Assembly: GCF_009680455.1 (NCBI RefSeq) | Contig: NZ_WKRD01000001.1 | Location: 248,001-312,000, forward strand | DNA: 64,000 nucleotides | Source of the DNA: Lachnospira eligens | GTDB lineage: Bacteria > Bacillota > Clostridia > Lachnospirales > Lachnospiraceae | Direction: 5' to 3' | Shown: positions 52,626 through 62,076 of the stretch, piece after piece | Position numbering within the stretch: position 1 is the first letter of the stretch | Layout: each line of letters starts with the position of its first letter | Notes under the pieces: model-generated | What the model was told of the DNA's origin: nothing | Seen by the model: only the letters and a program-made list of their open reading frames with translations | Database searches by the model: none | Position numbers and translations under genes: made by a program

Positions 52626-53468
52626 TTAGTCTTTAAATTCCAATTTATATGGGTAATGATTCTTTCTCTTTTCAACTGGAGGAAGCTGCATATAATCTCC
52701 ATACATATTTCTTAACTTCTCATCTTCGTTGGCTGGAAGAGGCATCTTAATATCTTCAAAATCATACATCTGTAATGGATATATCTCATCCTTTAACATT
52801 ATATGATAATATGGATCTGTATCAAATAAGAATGCCATTCTCTTAGTATCCACATCATTATATCTTGATGCAATCTTTAAGCATTTGCCAGCAATCCAGT
52901 TATGTGAAATTCTGAACACAACAAGTCCGGCATGAATAATTGCTGTTGCAATATGTGTTATCTTAGCCTTAACTCCCTTATAAGGAAGTACCGGGAACGC
53001 AACATGTCTGAGAATAAGAAGCTTGCTCCAGAACCAGGCAGCTTTAGCCTGCTTTTTAAGTTCTTCCTCATCATCTGATATATTATCAAGCGGATACACA
53101 TCAAGGAATATTCCAAGATCACATTTGATATTCTTAAGAGGTTCCTCTATAAATGTTGTTCCTTTCATCATAATTCTTGTTGTCATCAATGGATAATTCT
53201 TCATTGTTTCAACATTGGCAATTGAATACTTATCGCTGTAATCTCTTTTAATAACTTCCATCATCTTGTCGAAATCTTTTCTAGGAAGCATTACATCAAT
53301 ATCATCATCCCATGGAATGAATCCCTTATGTCTTATTGCCCCGATTCCTGATCCGGCATCACCAAACCATGTAAGATTATTCTCGTCACACACTTTGATG
53401 AAATCTCTAAGAATTTCCATCTCTGTCTGCTGTACCTTTTTAAGGGTTGCCTCATCGTATTCTTTCAT
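52626..53468 (-). CDS. LicD family phosphotransferase (copy 2)
   Basis: This 280-residue paralogue of the other LicD protein has CDENNLTWFGDAGSGIGAIR, HKGFIPWDDDIDVMLPRKDF and near the end MYGDYMQLPPVEKRKNH. The DDDID metal motif is intact. The serine/glycine pattern in the acceptor loop differs from copy 1 (GDAGSGIGA against LFAGCAIGV), so the acceptor sugar or linkage may differ. It lies 9 bp upstream of the flippase gene and 9 bp after the GT2 gene, with GGAGTT before the ATG. Two LicD copies fit two decoration sites per repeat unit. Confidence 0.92.
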   Translation of the reverse strand: MKEYDEATLKKVQQTEMEILRDFIKVCDENNLTWFGDAGSGIGAIRHKGFIPWDDDIDVMLPRKDFDKMMEVIKRDYSDKYSIANVETMKNYPLMTTRIMMKGTTFIEEPLKNIKCDLGIFLDVYPLDNISDDEEELKKQAKAAWFWSKLLILRHVAFPVLPYKGVKAKITHIATAIIHAGLVVFRISHNWIAGKCLKIASRYNDVDTKRMAFLFDTDPYYHIMLKDEIYPLQMYDFEDIKMPLPANEDEKLRNMYGDYMQLPPVEKRKNHYPYKLEFKD

Positions 53469-53477
53469 CGTTAACTC

Positions 53478-54290
53478 CTATCCCTGCTTCATATTATTAG
53501 ATTCTTCACTCTTGCTGTATGCCTTAGTAAGCATTTTAGCAATACATTTGGGCCAGAACTTCTGATACATAATGTAATCTTCTTCAGATCTCTTATTATC
53601 ATTAAGAATCTTAGTTGTCTCTGAGTCCTCATGTATTCTGTGATATGTGAGTATCTTATTACAGAATATAAAGTCTCCCTTAAGCTTTGATAATCTCTCC
53701 CATGCTTCCCAGTCTTCATCAGCTCTGAATCCATTAAGGAATACCTGCTTCATAAGATTAGGTCTGTAATATGTTGCTGATGGACAACATATTGGTGAGC
53801 CAAGCGATAACACTCTTCTTCTTATAAATCTGCTTCCCCACATTGCCTTTGGACGCATTATGAAAAGCATTATTCTCTTTACTTTAAGAATCTTATTGGT
53901 TGTTACAATCTCGCCATTTCTTATCTCTGCATAATCGGTAAAGAAAAGCAGCGGCTTTTTAGCTTTAGCTGTATACGCTAACAGATTCTCTACATATTCA
54001 GGCGCATATTTATCATCCTGATGAGCTATAGTGACATAATCTGTCTGTACTTTAGAATAAGCAAAATTCCAATCCTGTGTAATTCCGCTTTCTCCCTCAT
54101 TGACATACACCTTTAAATTATATTTTGCTGCTATGTCGTCAATATACTTATTAGGTGTAGATGTAGCAATAAATATCTCTGACTTTACAGTCTGTTCCAT
54201 AAGTGATGTAATACACTCTTCAAGATATGGACTCTCCTTATAAGCGCATATCGCAAATGTATGATTAGTATTGACATGTTCCTTTGTCAT
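53478..54290 (-). CDS. GT2 glycosyltransferase
   Basis: This is a 270-residue GT-A enzyme. Motifs: TFAICAYKESPYLEECI, SLMEQTVKSEIFIATST, and YVTIAHQDDKYAPEYVENL, where HQDD stands at the usual DXD metal position. It has the basic-rich C-terminal third and no membrane helix. The typical DWEAW motif (DEDWEAWERLS) for the catalytic base is present near residue 190. It likely adds one sugar of the repeat unit to the lipid-linked acceptor in the cytoplasm. Donor is unknown. GGAGGAA precedes the ATG, and the LicD gene follows after 9 bp. Confidence 0.87.
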   Translation of the reverse strand: MTKEHVNTNHTFAICAYKESPYLEECITSLMEQTVKSEIFIATSTPNKYIDDIAAKYNLKVYVNEGESGITQDWNFAYSKVQTDYVTIAHQDDKYAPEYVENLLAYTAKAKKPLLFFTDYAEIRNGEIVTTNKILKVKRIMLFIMRPKAMWGSRFIRRRVLSLGSPICCPSATYYRPNLMKQVFLNGFRADEDWEAWERLSKLKGDFIFCNKILTYHRIHEDSETTKILNDNKRSEEDYIMYQKFWPKCIAKMLTKAYSKSEESNNMKQG

Positions 54291-54342
54291 TATAGTTCCT
54301 CCAAACGCCTTGTTTTAAGCATATGTATTTTCATACTATCTT

Positions 54343-55413
54343 CTACAGATACTCATTCTTTCCTTCTTCACGAAGCTTTGCAAGCACCTGCTTGATTTCG
54401 CCTGCATTCTCTTTAGTTGTAATAAGAGTTGCATCTTTAGTATCAACAACTACGATATCTCTTAAACCAACTGTGGCAATAAGTTTTTCGCCACCTTCTA
54501 TTACACAGCCCCTAGTATTAACTGCAACTACATTGCCGTTAATTACATTGCTGTTATCATCATTCTTCTTGATTCTTCCTACTGCAAGCCATGAACCTAC
54601 ATCATCCCAACCGAAGTTGCCTGGAAGTGTGTAGATAGAATCTGCCTTCTCCATAATACCGTAGTCAACTGACTGTGACTCAAGATTAGGGAATTCTGCC
54701 TCAAGCACTGCATTTTCATCTGCTGTTCCAACTGCTGCCTTAATCTTTAATAAGCCTTCATATGTATCCGGCATGAACTTCTTAAAGCAGTCTAATATTG
54801 TAGATACCTTCCATACGAACATTCCACTGTTCCACAGATATGTTCCGTCAGCAAGGTATGATTTAGCTGTCTCAAGGTCTGGCTTCTCAACGAACTTTTC
54901 AACTGAATAAGCATTATTCTTCTTGTCATCCTGATTATACTTAATATAACCATAGCCTGTCTCTGGATAATTCGGAGTAATACCTACCGTTACAAGGTTA
55001 GCCCCCTCTTCTGCAATCTGAACAGCTTCTTTAAATGTATCTGCAAACACCTCATTATTCTTAATAAGGTGGTCTGATGGAAGTACAATCATAACTGCAT
55101 CATCATATTTGCTTGCAACATGAACTGCTCCAAGACCTACACATGGTGCTGTATTTCTTCCAACAGGCTCACATAAGATATTCTCCTCTGGAATACCTGG
55201 AAGCTGCTGCTTTACAAGTTCTCTGTAGTTCTTGTTAGTAGCAACATAAACATCCTTAATATCAACCAATGGGCTGATTCGCTCTACCGTGAGCTGTATC
55301 ATAGTCTTTCCGTCATCTGTAAGAGAAAGGAACTGTTTTGGCATATTAACACGGCTCTTTGGCCAGAATCGCTCTCCCTTACCACCTGCCATAATAAGTG
55401 CTGTAGTCTTCAT
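54343..55413 (-). CDS. manC: Mannose-1-phosphate guanylyltransferase
   Basis: ManC makes GDP-mannose from mannose-1-phosphate and GTP. The product of about 356 residues has all canonical motifs: LIMAGGKGERFWPKSR, MPKQF, VLPSDHLI, ETGYGYIKY, VEKFVEKPD, YLWNSGMFVWK and NFGWDDVGSW. The C-terminal ~90 residues form the left-handed beta-helix region (VIEGGEKLIATVGLRDIVVV). This contrasts with the diverged nucleotidyltransferase half of the fusion at 13-15.3 kb. The ATG at 55413 follows AAGGAGG; the longer frame from 55452 includes that site. It lies in the assembly operon, so a mannose-containing (or GDP-mannose-derived) unit is expected. Confidence 0.94.
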   Translation of the reverse strand: MKTTALIMAGGKGERFWPKSRVNMPKQFLSLTDDGKTMIQLTVERISPLVDIKDVYVATNKNYRELVKQQLPGIPEENILCEPVGRNTAPCVGLGAVHVASKYDDAVMIVLPSDHLIKNNEVFADTFKEAVQIAEEGANLVTVGITPNYPETGYGYIKYNQDDKKNNAYSVEKFVEKPDLETAKSYLADGTYLWNSGMFVWKVSTILDCFKKFMPDTYEGLLKIKAAVGTADENAVLEAEFPNLESQSVDYGIMEKADSIYTLPGNFGWDDVGSWLAVGRIKKNDDNSNVINGNVVAVNTRGCVIEGGEKLIATVGLRDIVVVDTKDATLITTKENAGEIKQVLAKLREEGKNEYL

Positions 55414-55441
55414 AAATTCCTCCTTGTTCTGCCATATTGTT

Positions 55442-57436
55442 TTAACCATCAATTACGACATCTGTCTGTGCATCATAATATTTACCATCAGCTCTGATAG
55501 CACATCTATATGTGCCGCTTTCCATATCCGTTGTATCTATTCCACAAAAAAACGGTGCATAGTTAATGTTCTTATCCACACCTTTTCTTAAATGAAATAC
55601 TCTGTCACATACTGACTGTACCTTAATCCTATAACAATTCTGTTCATTCCACAGAAAAATTACGGGATTATAATACACTTTATTTCCGTTATATGCAAAT
55701 CCCCTAAGCTGCATATCATCATGATACCCTGTTTCTGTCACCTTAACTGTAGGTGATACTTCCATATATCCTGCAGCCGGCCTTAATCTGTCAGCTTTCT
55801 GAGGTTTTCTGTATATTACAGAATATATCTCATCTCCGAATCTGTAGTTATTCTCCGTCTGCGTAAGAAGCGGACTATAGAAAGGGTCATATTTCTCAAG
55901 CTTTGGATGTTTTTCATATGTCATATCCCTTGCATGCATATTACGTCTGTTCTTTTCTTCATCAACCTCATCATCACCTCTTGAGAATGATTCATGGTGA
56001 AAAAGGACCACGTCATTTCTTAAGACATTGTAATATCCCTGTTCATACAAAGTCAGGCATATATCAACATCATTATGTGTTACTTCAAATGCTTCATCAA
56101 ATCCACCAGCTTTATCGAATTTAGCCTTCTCAATCATAAAGCATGCTCCTGTAACACACAGGCAGTCATAATCAGCGTAATTCCTGTGAGCCTTGATATT
56201 CTCATCATCAACTGCCTTCGCATACAGATGTGCAAAACAGCTTGATTCATAATTAATTACACCCACATGCTGGATATATGATGAGTCCGGATACAGAAGC
56301 TTTGCACCAACCGCGCCGGTACTTTCCTGCTTTGCCTGTCCGACAAGTACTGAAAGCCAGTCTGTGTCTTCATAATCCTGTCCGATTATTTCAATATCAT
56401 CATTAAGGAACAGCAACAGATTACCTTTTGCTTTAGCTGCTCCAATATTACACATATGTGAGAAATTAAAATCTGCCTTTTCATACACATATGATGCCTG
56501 TCCTTCAAATGTATCTACAAGCTTCTCATACTCTTTTCTGTTGCTGTCATTACTTCCGTTATCAACAACAACAATTTCGTAATTAATATATTTCGTGAAC
56601 TTGCGGATACTCTGTAAACAGCATTTTAATATGTCTGGATTATCCTTTGATGGAATAATTATACTCACCAGATCATATTCATTCGTAATATAATGCACAT
56701 GCTCAACTGCTGAATCATGCTTATCTGCTACGATGTTCACATTAATTTCTGAACTTTCCAGAATCATTTTCTTAAAAGCTGCCATTCCGTCATCAGCAGT
56801 CCTGTATGATTTACTGTCAGTTCTTATGTCCTTAACAAGCACTTGATGGATATGCCCAACATCTGACGTCTTACACTTTGAAAGAATTATTAAAGACAAT
56901 TCATAATAATTAATATTATCAACCGCGCCATGATTCTTACATTCATTAATAGCATCTATAAGAGCATTCTTCTTTGCAACAAATGCATCGCCAATATAAT
57001 TGTAAGATAACAGTGTATCCCATGAATAATCAGGCTTGCAGTCAGGAAGTCCGCATCCAGCTTCCTGATTATACTTTTCCGAATCAGTATATATATATAT
57101 AAGACTGCGTCCTGCCCTTTTCTGAATCCTTATATAATGTGAAACAATTGCTGTATAATCTTTATCGAATTCACAGCTTTCATCACACACGGCTATATAT
57201 TCAGCATCCATTCCAGACACTGCTGCCAGCATGCTTTCATAGCTTCCACTATGTCTGCATATTGCTGTGCAGTCAGCCTTATTATCAGTAATACGCTGTT
57301 TTGGTGCGATTTTTTTTTGATAAATGCTATAAGCTTTCTCATCTGTCATATTCTGATGCATCTTCTGTTGTAATGCATACCCGAATGTCTTAAAGCCTTC
57401 TTTTCCAATAATCTGTGCTGCTCTCGTTAAAAACAT
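55442..57436 (-). CDS. GT2 glycosyltransferase with degenerate N-terminal domain
   Basis: This 664-residue protein has two regions. The N-terminal ~240 residues look like a weakened GT-A domain (an AICRHSGSYESMLAAVSG patch). Residues ~255-500 are a full GT2 domain of the WbbL/rhamnosyltransferase type: LVSIIIPSKDNPDILKCCL, VVDNGSNDSNRKEY, LLLFLNDDIEII, GAVGAKLLYPDSSYIQHVGV, and TGACFMIEKAKFDKAGG with THNDVDICLTL. The last ~120 residues form a beta-rich tail. It most resembles polymerising mannosyl or rhamnosyl transferases in ABC-exported glycans. It starts behind AGAGG, 15 bp after the larger GT2 gene. Confidence 0.87.
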   Translation of the reverse strand: MFLTRAAQIIGKEGFKTFGYALQQKMHQNMTDEKAYSIYQKKIAPKQRITDNKADCTAICRHSGSYESMLAAVSGMDAEYIAVCDESCEFDKDYTAIVSHYIRIQKRAGRSLIYIYTDSEKYNQEAGCGLPDCKPDYSWDTLLSYNYIGDAFVAKKNALIDAINECKNHGAVDNINYYELSLIILSKCKTSDVGHIHQVLVKDIRTDSKSYRTADDGMAAFKKMILESSEINVNIVADKHDSAVEHVHYITNEYDLVSIIIPSKDNPDILKCCLQSIRKFTKYINYEIVVVDNGSNDSNRKEYEKLVDTFEGQASYVYEKADFNFSHMCNIGAAKAKGNLLLFLNDDIEIIGQDYEDTDWLSVLVGQAKQESTGAVGAKLLYPDSSYIQHVGVINYESSCFAHLYAKAVDDENIKAHRNYADYDCLCVTGACFMIEKAKFDKAGGFDEAFEVTHNDVDICLTLYEQGYYNVLRNDVVLFHHESFSRGDDEVDEEKNRRNMHARDMTYEKHPKLEKYDPFYSPLLTQTENNYRFGDEIYSVIYRKPQKADRLRPAAGYMEVSPTVKVTETGYHDDMQLRGFAYNGNKVYYNPVIFLWNEQNCYRIKVQSVCDRVFHLRKGVDKNINYAPFFCGIDTTDMESGTYRCAIRADGKYYDAQTDVVIDG

Positions 57437-57451
57437 TTTTACCTCTGATAA

Positions 57452-59953
57452 TTACTCTAATTCCAGTGTATATGATTCTGTGTTAAGAGGGAAATTCCTG
57501 TTATAGAAAGGATCTCCTTCATCTAATTCTTTCTGCCATTTGCTCTTAAATGTATCAATCTCGCCTTTGAATCTTAATTGCTTTTCTTCAGTATCTTCAT
57601 ATCCTCTTGACTTAGATTCATAATGATACCACTGTGAAAATGCATCATATACTACAAGGTATCCCTTGCTTCTGACTTTCATGCAGAAATCAACATCATT
57701 AAATGCAACTGCATATTGTTCACACAAACCTCCTACTTCGTTGTATATTTCCTTTGATATCATAAGGCATGCAGCTGTAACCGCAGAATAATCGCTTGAA
57801 AGATATGCTCTTGACATATATCCGTACTGGTTAGCATCAAGACCTATGAATGCATGTCCTGCAATTCCGCCAAGTCCGATAATTACACCAGCATGCTGGA
57901 TTGTTCCATCCGGGTACAATAACTTGGCACCAACAATTCCCACATCCGGACGCATGCAGTAACCAAGCATGTCTGATATAGAATCCGGTGCAATCATTTC
58001 AGTATCATTGTTGAGCAGTAAGATATAATCACCTTTTGCTTCCTTAACACCGAAATTATTAATTGCAGAATAATTAAATTCTCTCTTCCACACCAACACC
58101 TTAACATTAGAATATTCCTTCTGTATACTGTCATAATATTCAAATGTTTCTTTCTCTGTACTGTTATTTTCAACAATAATAACTTCTATATTCTTATAAG
58201 TATTGACATTAAACAGTGAACGTACACATTTATCAAGATCATCAATATGATCCTTATTAGGAATTACAATTGAAACAAGCGGATTTCCTGGTGTCTCATA
58301 TATAACCCTGCTCCCTCCGAATAACTTACAAAGTTCAACCTTAGCCGGTATTCCAAGTCTCTTAAGATGGTCCTCAACAGCCTTTCTTCCTGCTTCATGG
58401 CAGTATGCCTTACTTGCTGGATTAGCTGCTGTAGAATTATCATGCATTCTCCAATGATATAATATCTTGGCAATATGCTCAGTCTTACGGGCTTTCTCAG
58501 TACATCTTAATATAACATCATAATCCTGTGCACCATCATAATCAGCCTTAAAGCCACCGATTTCCTTAAGAAGCTCTGTCTTAACACAGAAGAAATGTGT
58601 TATATAGTTATGAGATCTTAACAAATCAATGTTGTAATCTGTCTTAAAATTAGGATCAACATTTATCCAATCCGGTCCTAATATCTTATCTTCATCTGTA
58701 TATACAGCATCAACCATCTTATCCTGAAATGCTTTAACAACTTCATATAAAGCATCTGGCTCTAATGTGTCATCATGATCAAGAAGCCCTGTTATCTCAC
58801 CGTCAGCCAGTTCAAGTGCAGCATTAGTATTGCCTGCAATTCCCTTATTACTGTCTAACAGCTTATATACAATTCTTGAATCTTTCTTATGATAATCTTC
58901 AAGAACCTTCTCAAGCTTTGCATTACCGCAGCTTCCATCTGCTATACAAAGCTGCCAGTTACTGTATGACTGGTTAATTACTGACTGGATCATCTCTTCG
59001 AGATACTTAATAGGTGTATTATATGTTGGAACAATAATACTTACCTTTGGTTCATAAGCAAACTTCACCTTTTTCTGATTATCCAGCTCTTCCTGTGTAG
59101 CTTTATGAATTGCAAACCACTTCTTATATATCTCAGCCTGATCCATAACGCCATATAATCCGCCATATACATACTCTTTAAGATCTTTAAATCCATATAA
59201 TCTTATGTGATGACAGAGGCGTGCGACATTATGTGGTGTTACAGCCTTAATCATTCTCTTGGTCTTATCTATATTGTAAATTCTTCTCTGTCTCTTAATC
59301 TCTTCATCTATATTAATATCAATGCTCTTGGCATCCGACTTAAAATGTAATACATATCCAGGTTTTTCATCTATTGTAATTGTGAATCCAACCGCTTTTT
59401 TTTCATCTTCTGTATAACCATTATCAATTAAATCAAGACGTTCACAGCGCACATTCTTGAATTCAAGCGGATTATTGCTTGTATCTGTCATATTGATTAC
59501 AACATCACCTTCCTGTGCAACAACCCATCCTGCTACCCTGTAAACATGCTTGTCATCGATAGTCTTTTCCGGCCATATTCTGTCTATATTATACTGTAAT
59601 ATCTGATCCTGTACCGTATATACAACATCCTTCTCATCAGCACTTGCAATCTTACTTCTTACCCCTGCATCAACTACATATAATTCAATAGTCTTAACAT
59701 CGCTCTTATTAACATCTGTTTTAATAATGAATCCTATCTTGCTGTCTCGCTTTAGATTGTTACTTATAAGAAGATCTAGCTTATCCTCTCTTGTTATATG
59801 TTCAACACTGCACTCTATTTTTCCCCCATTAATAAATAATTCAAATGAATAATCATCAAAATCCTTAGGAATATACCAGCCTGCAATTCTAATATGAAGT
59901 TTTCCCTGATTATCTGAAAGCTGTATATTAATTACATTATCACTCTTTTTCAT
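57452..59953 (-). CDS. Two-domain GT2 glycosyltransferase
   Basis: This 833-residue protein has a non-catalytic beta-rich N-terminal region (~1-230) and two GT2 domains. The first (~298-540) has KVSIIVPTYNTPIKYLEEMI, CIADGSCGNAKLEKV, LLDHDDTLEPDALYE and YTDEDKI. The second (~555-800) has LVSIVIPNKDHIDDLDKCV, VIIVENNSTEKETFEY, LLLNNDTEMI and AGVIIGLGGIAGHAFIG. Such double GT2 proteins build repeating disaccharides or cap/extend O-antigen-like chains exported by Wzm/Wzt. It follows the Wzt gene by 16 bp. The N-terminal region resembles the jelly-roll modules of wall-active proteins. Exact sugars are not predictable. Confidence 0.88.
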   Translation of the reverse strand: MKKSDNVINIQLSDNQGKLHIRIAGWYIPKDFDDYSFELFINGGKIECSVEHITREDKLDLLISNNLKRDSKIGFIIKTDVNKSDVKTIELYVVDAGVRSKIASADEKDVVYTVQDQILQYNIDRIWPEKTIDDKHVYRVAGWVVAQEGDVVINMTDTSNNPLEFKNVRCERLDLIDNGYTEDEKKAVGFTITIDEKPGYVLHFKSDAKSIDINIDEEIKRQRRIYNIDKTKRMIKAVTPHNVARLCHHIRLYGFKDLKEYVYGGLYGVMDQAEIYKKWFAIHKATQEELDNQKKVKFAYEPKVSIIVPTYNTPIKYLEEMIQSVINQSYSNWQLCIADGSCGNAKLEKVLEDYHKKDSRIVYKLLDSNKGIAGNTNAALELADGEITGLLDHDDTLEPDALYEVVKAFQDKMVDAVYTDEDKILGPDWINVDPNFKTDYNIDLLRSHNYITHFFCVKTELLKEIGGFKADYDGAQDYDVILRCTEKARKTEHIAKILYHWRMHDNSTAANPASKAYCHEAGRKAVEDHLKRLGIPAKVELCKLFGGSRVIYETPGNPLVSIVIPNKDHIDDLDKCVRSLFNVNTYKNIEVIIVENNSTEKETFEYYDSIQKEYSNVKVLVWKREFNYSAINNFGVKEAKGDYILLLNNDTEMIAPDSISDMLGYCMRPDVGIVGAKLLYPDGTIQHAGVIIGLGGIAGHAFIGLDANQYGYMSRAYLSSDYSAVTAACLMISKEIYNEVGGLCEQYAVAFNDVDFCMKVRSKGYLVVYDAFSQWYHYESKSRGYEDTEEKQLRFKGEIDTFKSKWQKELDEGDPFYNRNFPLNTESYTLELE

Positions 59954-59969
59954 AGCTACTACCTTTCAA

Positions 59970-61238
59970 TTAACAGTTCTTCCATGTATGCTCAATTCTT
60001 GCAACACCCATATCTTCAATTCCTGATACAACATTAAACCTTGCTGCTTCTTTATAATAATCAATTGGTGTTCCATCAGCCTTCTCAAGCACTATATCAA
60101 CCCAGTACTGGCTTCTTGTAAGTGTCATACTGTCAAACTCAATAACAATCTTTCCATCTTTCTCAAGGTCAAATGCATCAAGTCTGTCTATCTTAGTACT
60201 GCTTCCACTGCATAACTGACCATCAATTCTGTAAATCATATATCTTGCATGAACTTCTTTTACCGGAGTCTCAACAGAATAATCTATCTCTATCACGGCT
60301 TTTCTTCCTGTTTCAAGAGTTTCTGTCCTCTTGCCGTCATCACAAGACAAGATAACGTCATTAATTCTTGCCTCGAAACTTCCGTAACGCTTATCGTTAC
60401 CACCTTCTTTATTCTCTTCCTCAGCCTTCTTAAGTCTTCTCTGCTCTGCTTCAATTCTTAAGATTCTGGCTCTTTCCTGCTCATCCTTGCTTAATCTTTC
60501 CTGATTCATATAATCAAGATAAGCAATATCAACTTCTCTTGGATCACCTTCCTGCTCAATCTGTCCATCTTTAATCCAGATTGACTTATCACATATCTCT
60601 TCAATCTGTCCAAGAGCATGTGATACGATAATAATAGTTGTTCCGTTAGCCTTAATCTCTCTTAACTTGTTGAAACATTTTGCCTGAAAATTCGCATCAC
60701 CTACAGCAAGAATCTCATCAATAAGAAGGATATCTGCATTAACATTAATAGCTACTGAGAATGCAAGTCTCATGTACATACCTGATGAATATGTTCTTAC
60801 AGGATTATCAATAAACTGTTGTAATTCTGAAAACTCGATAATATCCTCAAGTCTTTCATCTATCTCTTTCTTAGTAAGACCAAATATCGCAGCATTAGTG
60901 TATATGTTTTCTCTTCCACTCATGTCAGGGTGGAATCCTGCTCCAAGTTCAAGAAGACTTGAAACTCTTCCGCACATTTCAATAGAACCGCTGTCTGGAT
61001 ATATAATCTTAGTCAACAGCTTAAGTGTTGTACTCTTACCACAGCCGTTTCTTCCAATAAGACCTACTGCCTCGCCCTTCTTTACTGTAAAGCTTATATT
61101 ATTAAGAACAACTCTGTTTTCATATCTGTTTCTCTTCCAGAACAGCATTTTCTCTTTAAGTTCATTACCTTTATCAAAATACACTTTAAAGCTTTTGGAT
61201 ACATTCCTTACTTCGATTGAATTCTCGTTGTTAAGCAT
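59970..61238 (-). CDS. Polysaccharide ABC exporter ATP-binding protein with Wzt C-terminal domain
   Basis: The 422-residue protein powers export of a lipid-linked glycan. Residues ~1-240 are the ATPase: Walker A GLIGRNGCGKSTTLKLL, signature YSSGMYMRLAFSVA, Walker B ILLIDEILAVGD, and VSHALGQIEEICD. A long charged helix (~235-275, RILRIEAEQRRLKKAEEE) leads to a C-terminal beta-sandwich (~285-422) as in Wzt, which reads the cap of the exported chain. TagH-like proteins lack a domain of this kind, so it is closer to Wzt. It pairs with the permease 22 bp upstream. GAGAGATAAG precedes the ATG. Confidence 0.93.
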   Translation of the reverse strand: MLNNENSIEVRNVSKSFKVYFDKGNELKEKMLFWKRNRYENRVVLNNISFTVKKGEAVGLIGRNGCGKSTTLKLLTKIIYPDSGSIEMCGRVSSLLELGAGFHPDMSGRENIYTNAAIFGLTKKEIDERLEDIIEFSELQQFIDNPVRTYSSGMYMRLAFSVAINVNADILLIDEILAVGDANFQAKCFNKLREIKANGTTIIIVSHALGQIEEICDKSIWIKDGQIEQEGDPREVDIAYLDYMNQERLSKDEQERARILRIEAEQRRLKKAEEENKEGGNDKRYGSFEARINDVILSCDDGKRTETLETGRKAVIEIDYSVETPVKEVHARYMIYRIDGQLCSGSSTKIDRLDAFDLEKDGKIVIEFDSMTLTRSQYWVDIVLEKADGTPIDYYKEAARFNVVSGIEDMGVARIEHTWKNC

Positions 61239-61260
61239 ACTTATCTCTCTTTCTTAAACA

Positions 61261-62052
61261 TTAAAACTCTTCTGCGAATCCGCGCTGAAGTCTTCTGAAT
61301 ATAATTGCTCCCAGAATAACAAAAACAACGCCTGTTATAATAGCAACCAATAACGTAGACAAATCTGGAATTTCCTTATAGTAAAGAATCTGTCTGTATA
61401 TATTGATTATTGGTGTCATTGGATTTAAGTTAAATATTGTCTTTAATATCTGTGGAACATTAGCATTCTCTACCATATCAGCGCCATACATAACTGGTGT
61501 CATATACTGTAATGCCATAACTACAATTCCAAGAATGTACTGTAAATCTCTTAAATAAACAGTAAGTGCAGAAACTATAAGTCCAATTCCAAGACATAAT
61601 ATATATTCAACAATCATTACAACAGGAAGATATAATAATGCAACCAGATTAATTCCTCTTCCTGAGATAAGAAGAACGATAAACACAACAACAAATGTAA
61701 GAATCATATTAATGAATGCACTTGTTACTGTAGATATTGGAATAACCTCTCTTGGAAAATATATTTTCTTAACCATGTTAGATTCACGCATTATACATGT
61801 TGAACCATCCTGAACACTTGAGCCGAAAAACATCCATGGTACAAGCGCTACGAAAAGGAACAGATAATACTGCTCATAATTGGCTCTCATAATTATTGAG
61901 AAAACCAGTGTAAACACTAAAAGCTGTAACAATGGGTTAATAAATGTCCACATAAATCCGAGCACAGAGCCCTTGTATCTTCCACGTAAATCTTTCTTTA
62001 CCAGAGAAAATATCATTTCTCTGTATTCATACATTTCCTTTAAATGTTTCAT
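61261..62052 (-). CDS. Polysaccharide ABC exporter permease (Wzm/TagG-like)
   Basis: This is a 263-residue membrane subunit with six hydrophobic helices. Family landmarks are DLRGRYKGSVLGFMWTFINPLLQLL near the N-terminus and WMFFGSSVQDGSTCIMRESNMVKKIYFPREVIPIS before helix 3, then the NPMTPIINIYRQILYYKEIP amphipathic end segment. With the ATP-binding partner it exports an undecaprenyl-linked glycan. TGGAGGA precedes the ATG. It follows the MBOAT gene by 24 bp in the assembly operon. Confidence 0.94.
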   Translation of the reverse strand: MKHLKEMYEYREMIFSLVKKDLRGRYKGSVLGFMWTFINPLLQLLVFTLVFSIIMRANYEQYYLFLFVALVPWMFFGSSVQDGSTCIMRESNMVKKIYFPREVIPISTVTSAFINMILTFVVVFIVLLISGRGINLVALLYLPVVMIVEYILCLGIGLIVSALTVYLRDLQYILGIVVMALQYMTPVMYGADMVENANVPQILKTIFNLNPMTPIINIYRQILYYKEIPDLSTLLVAIITGVVFVILGAIIFRRLQRGFAEEF

Positions 62053-62076
62053 AAATCCTCCATTTAATTATGGCTG

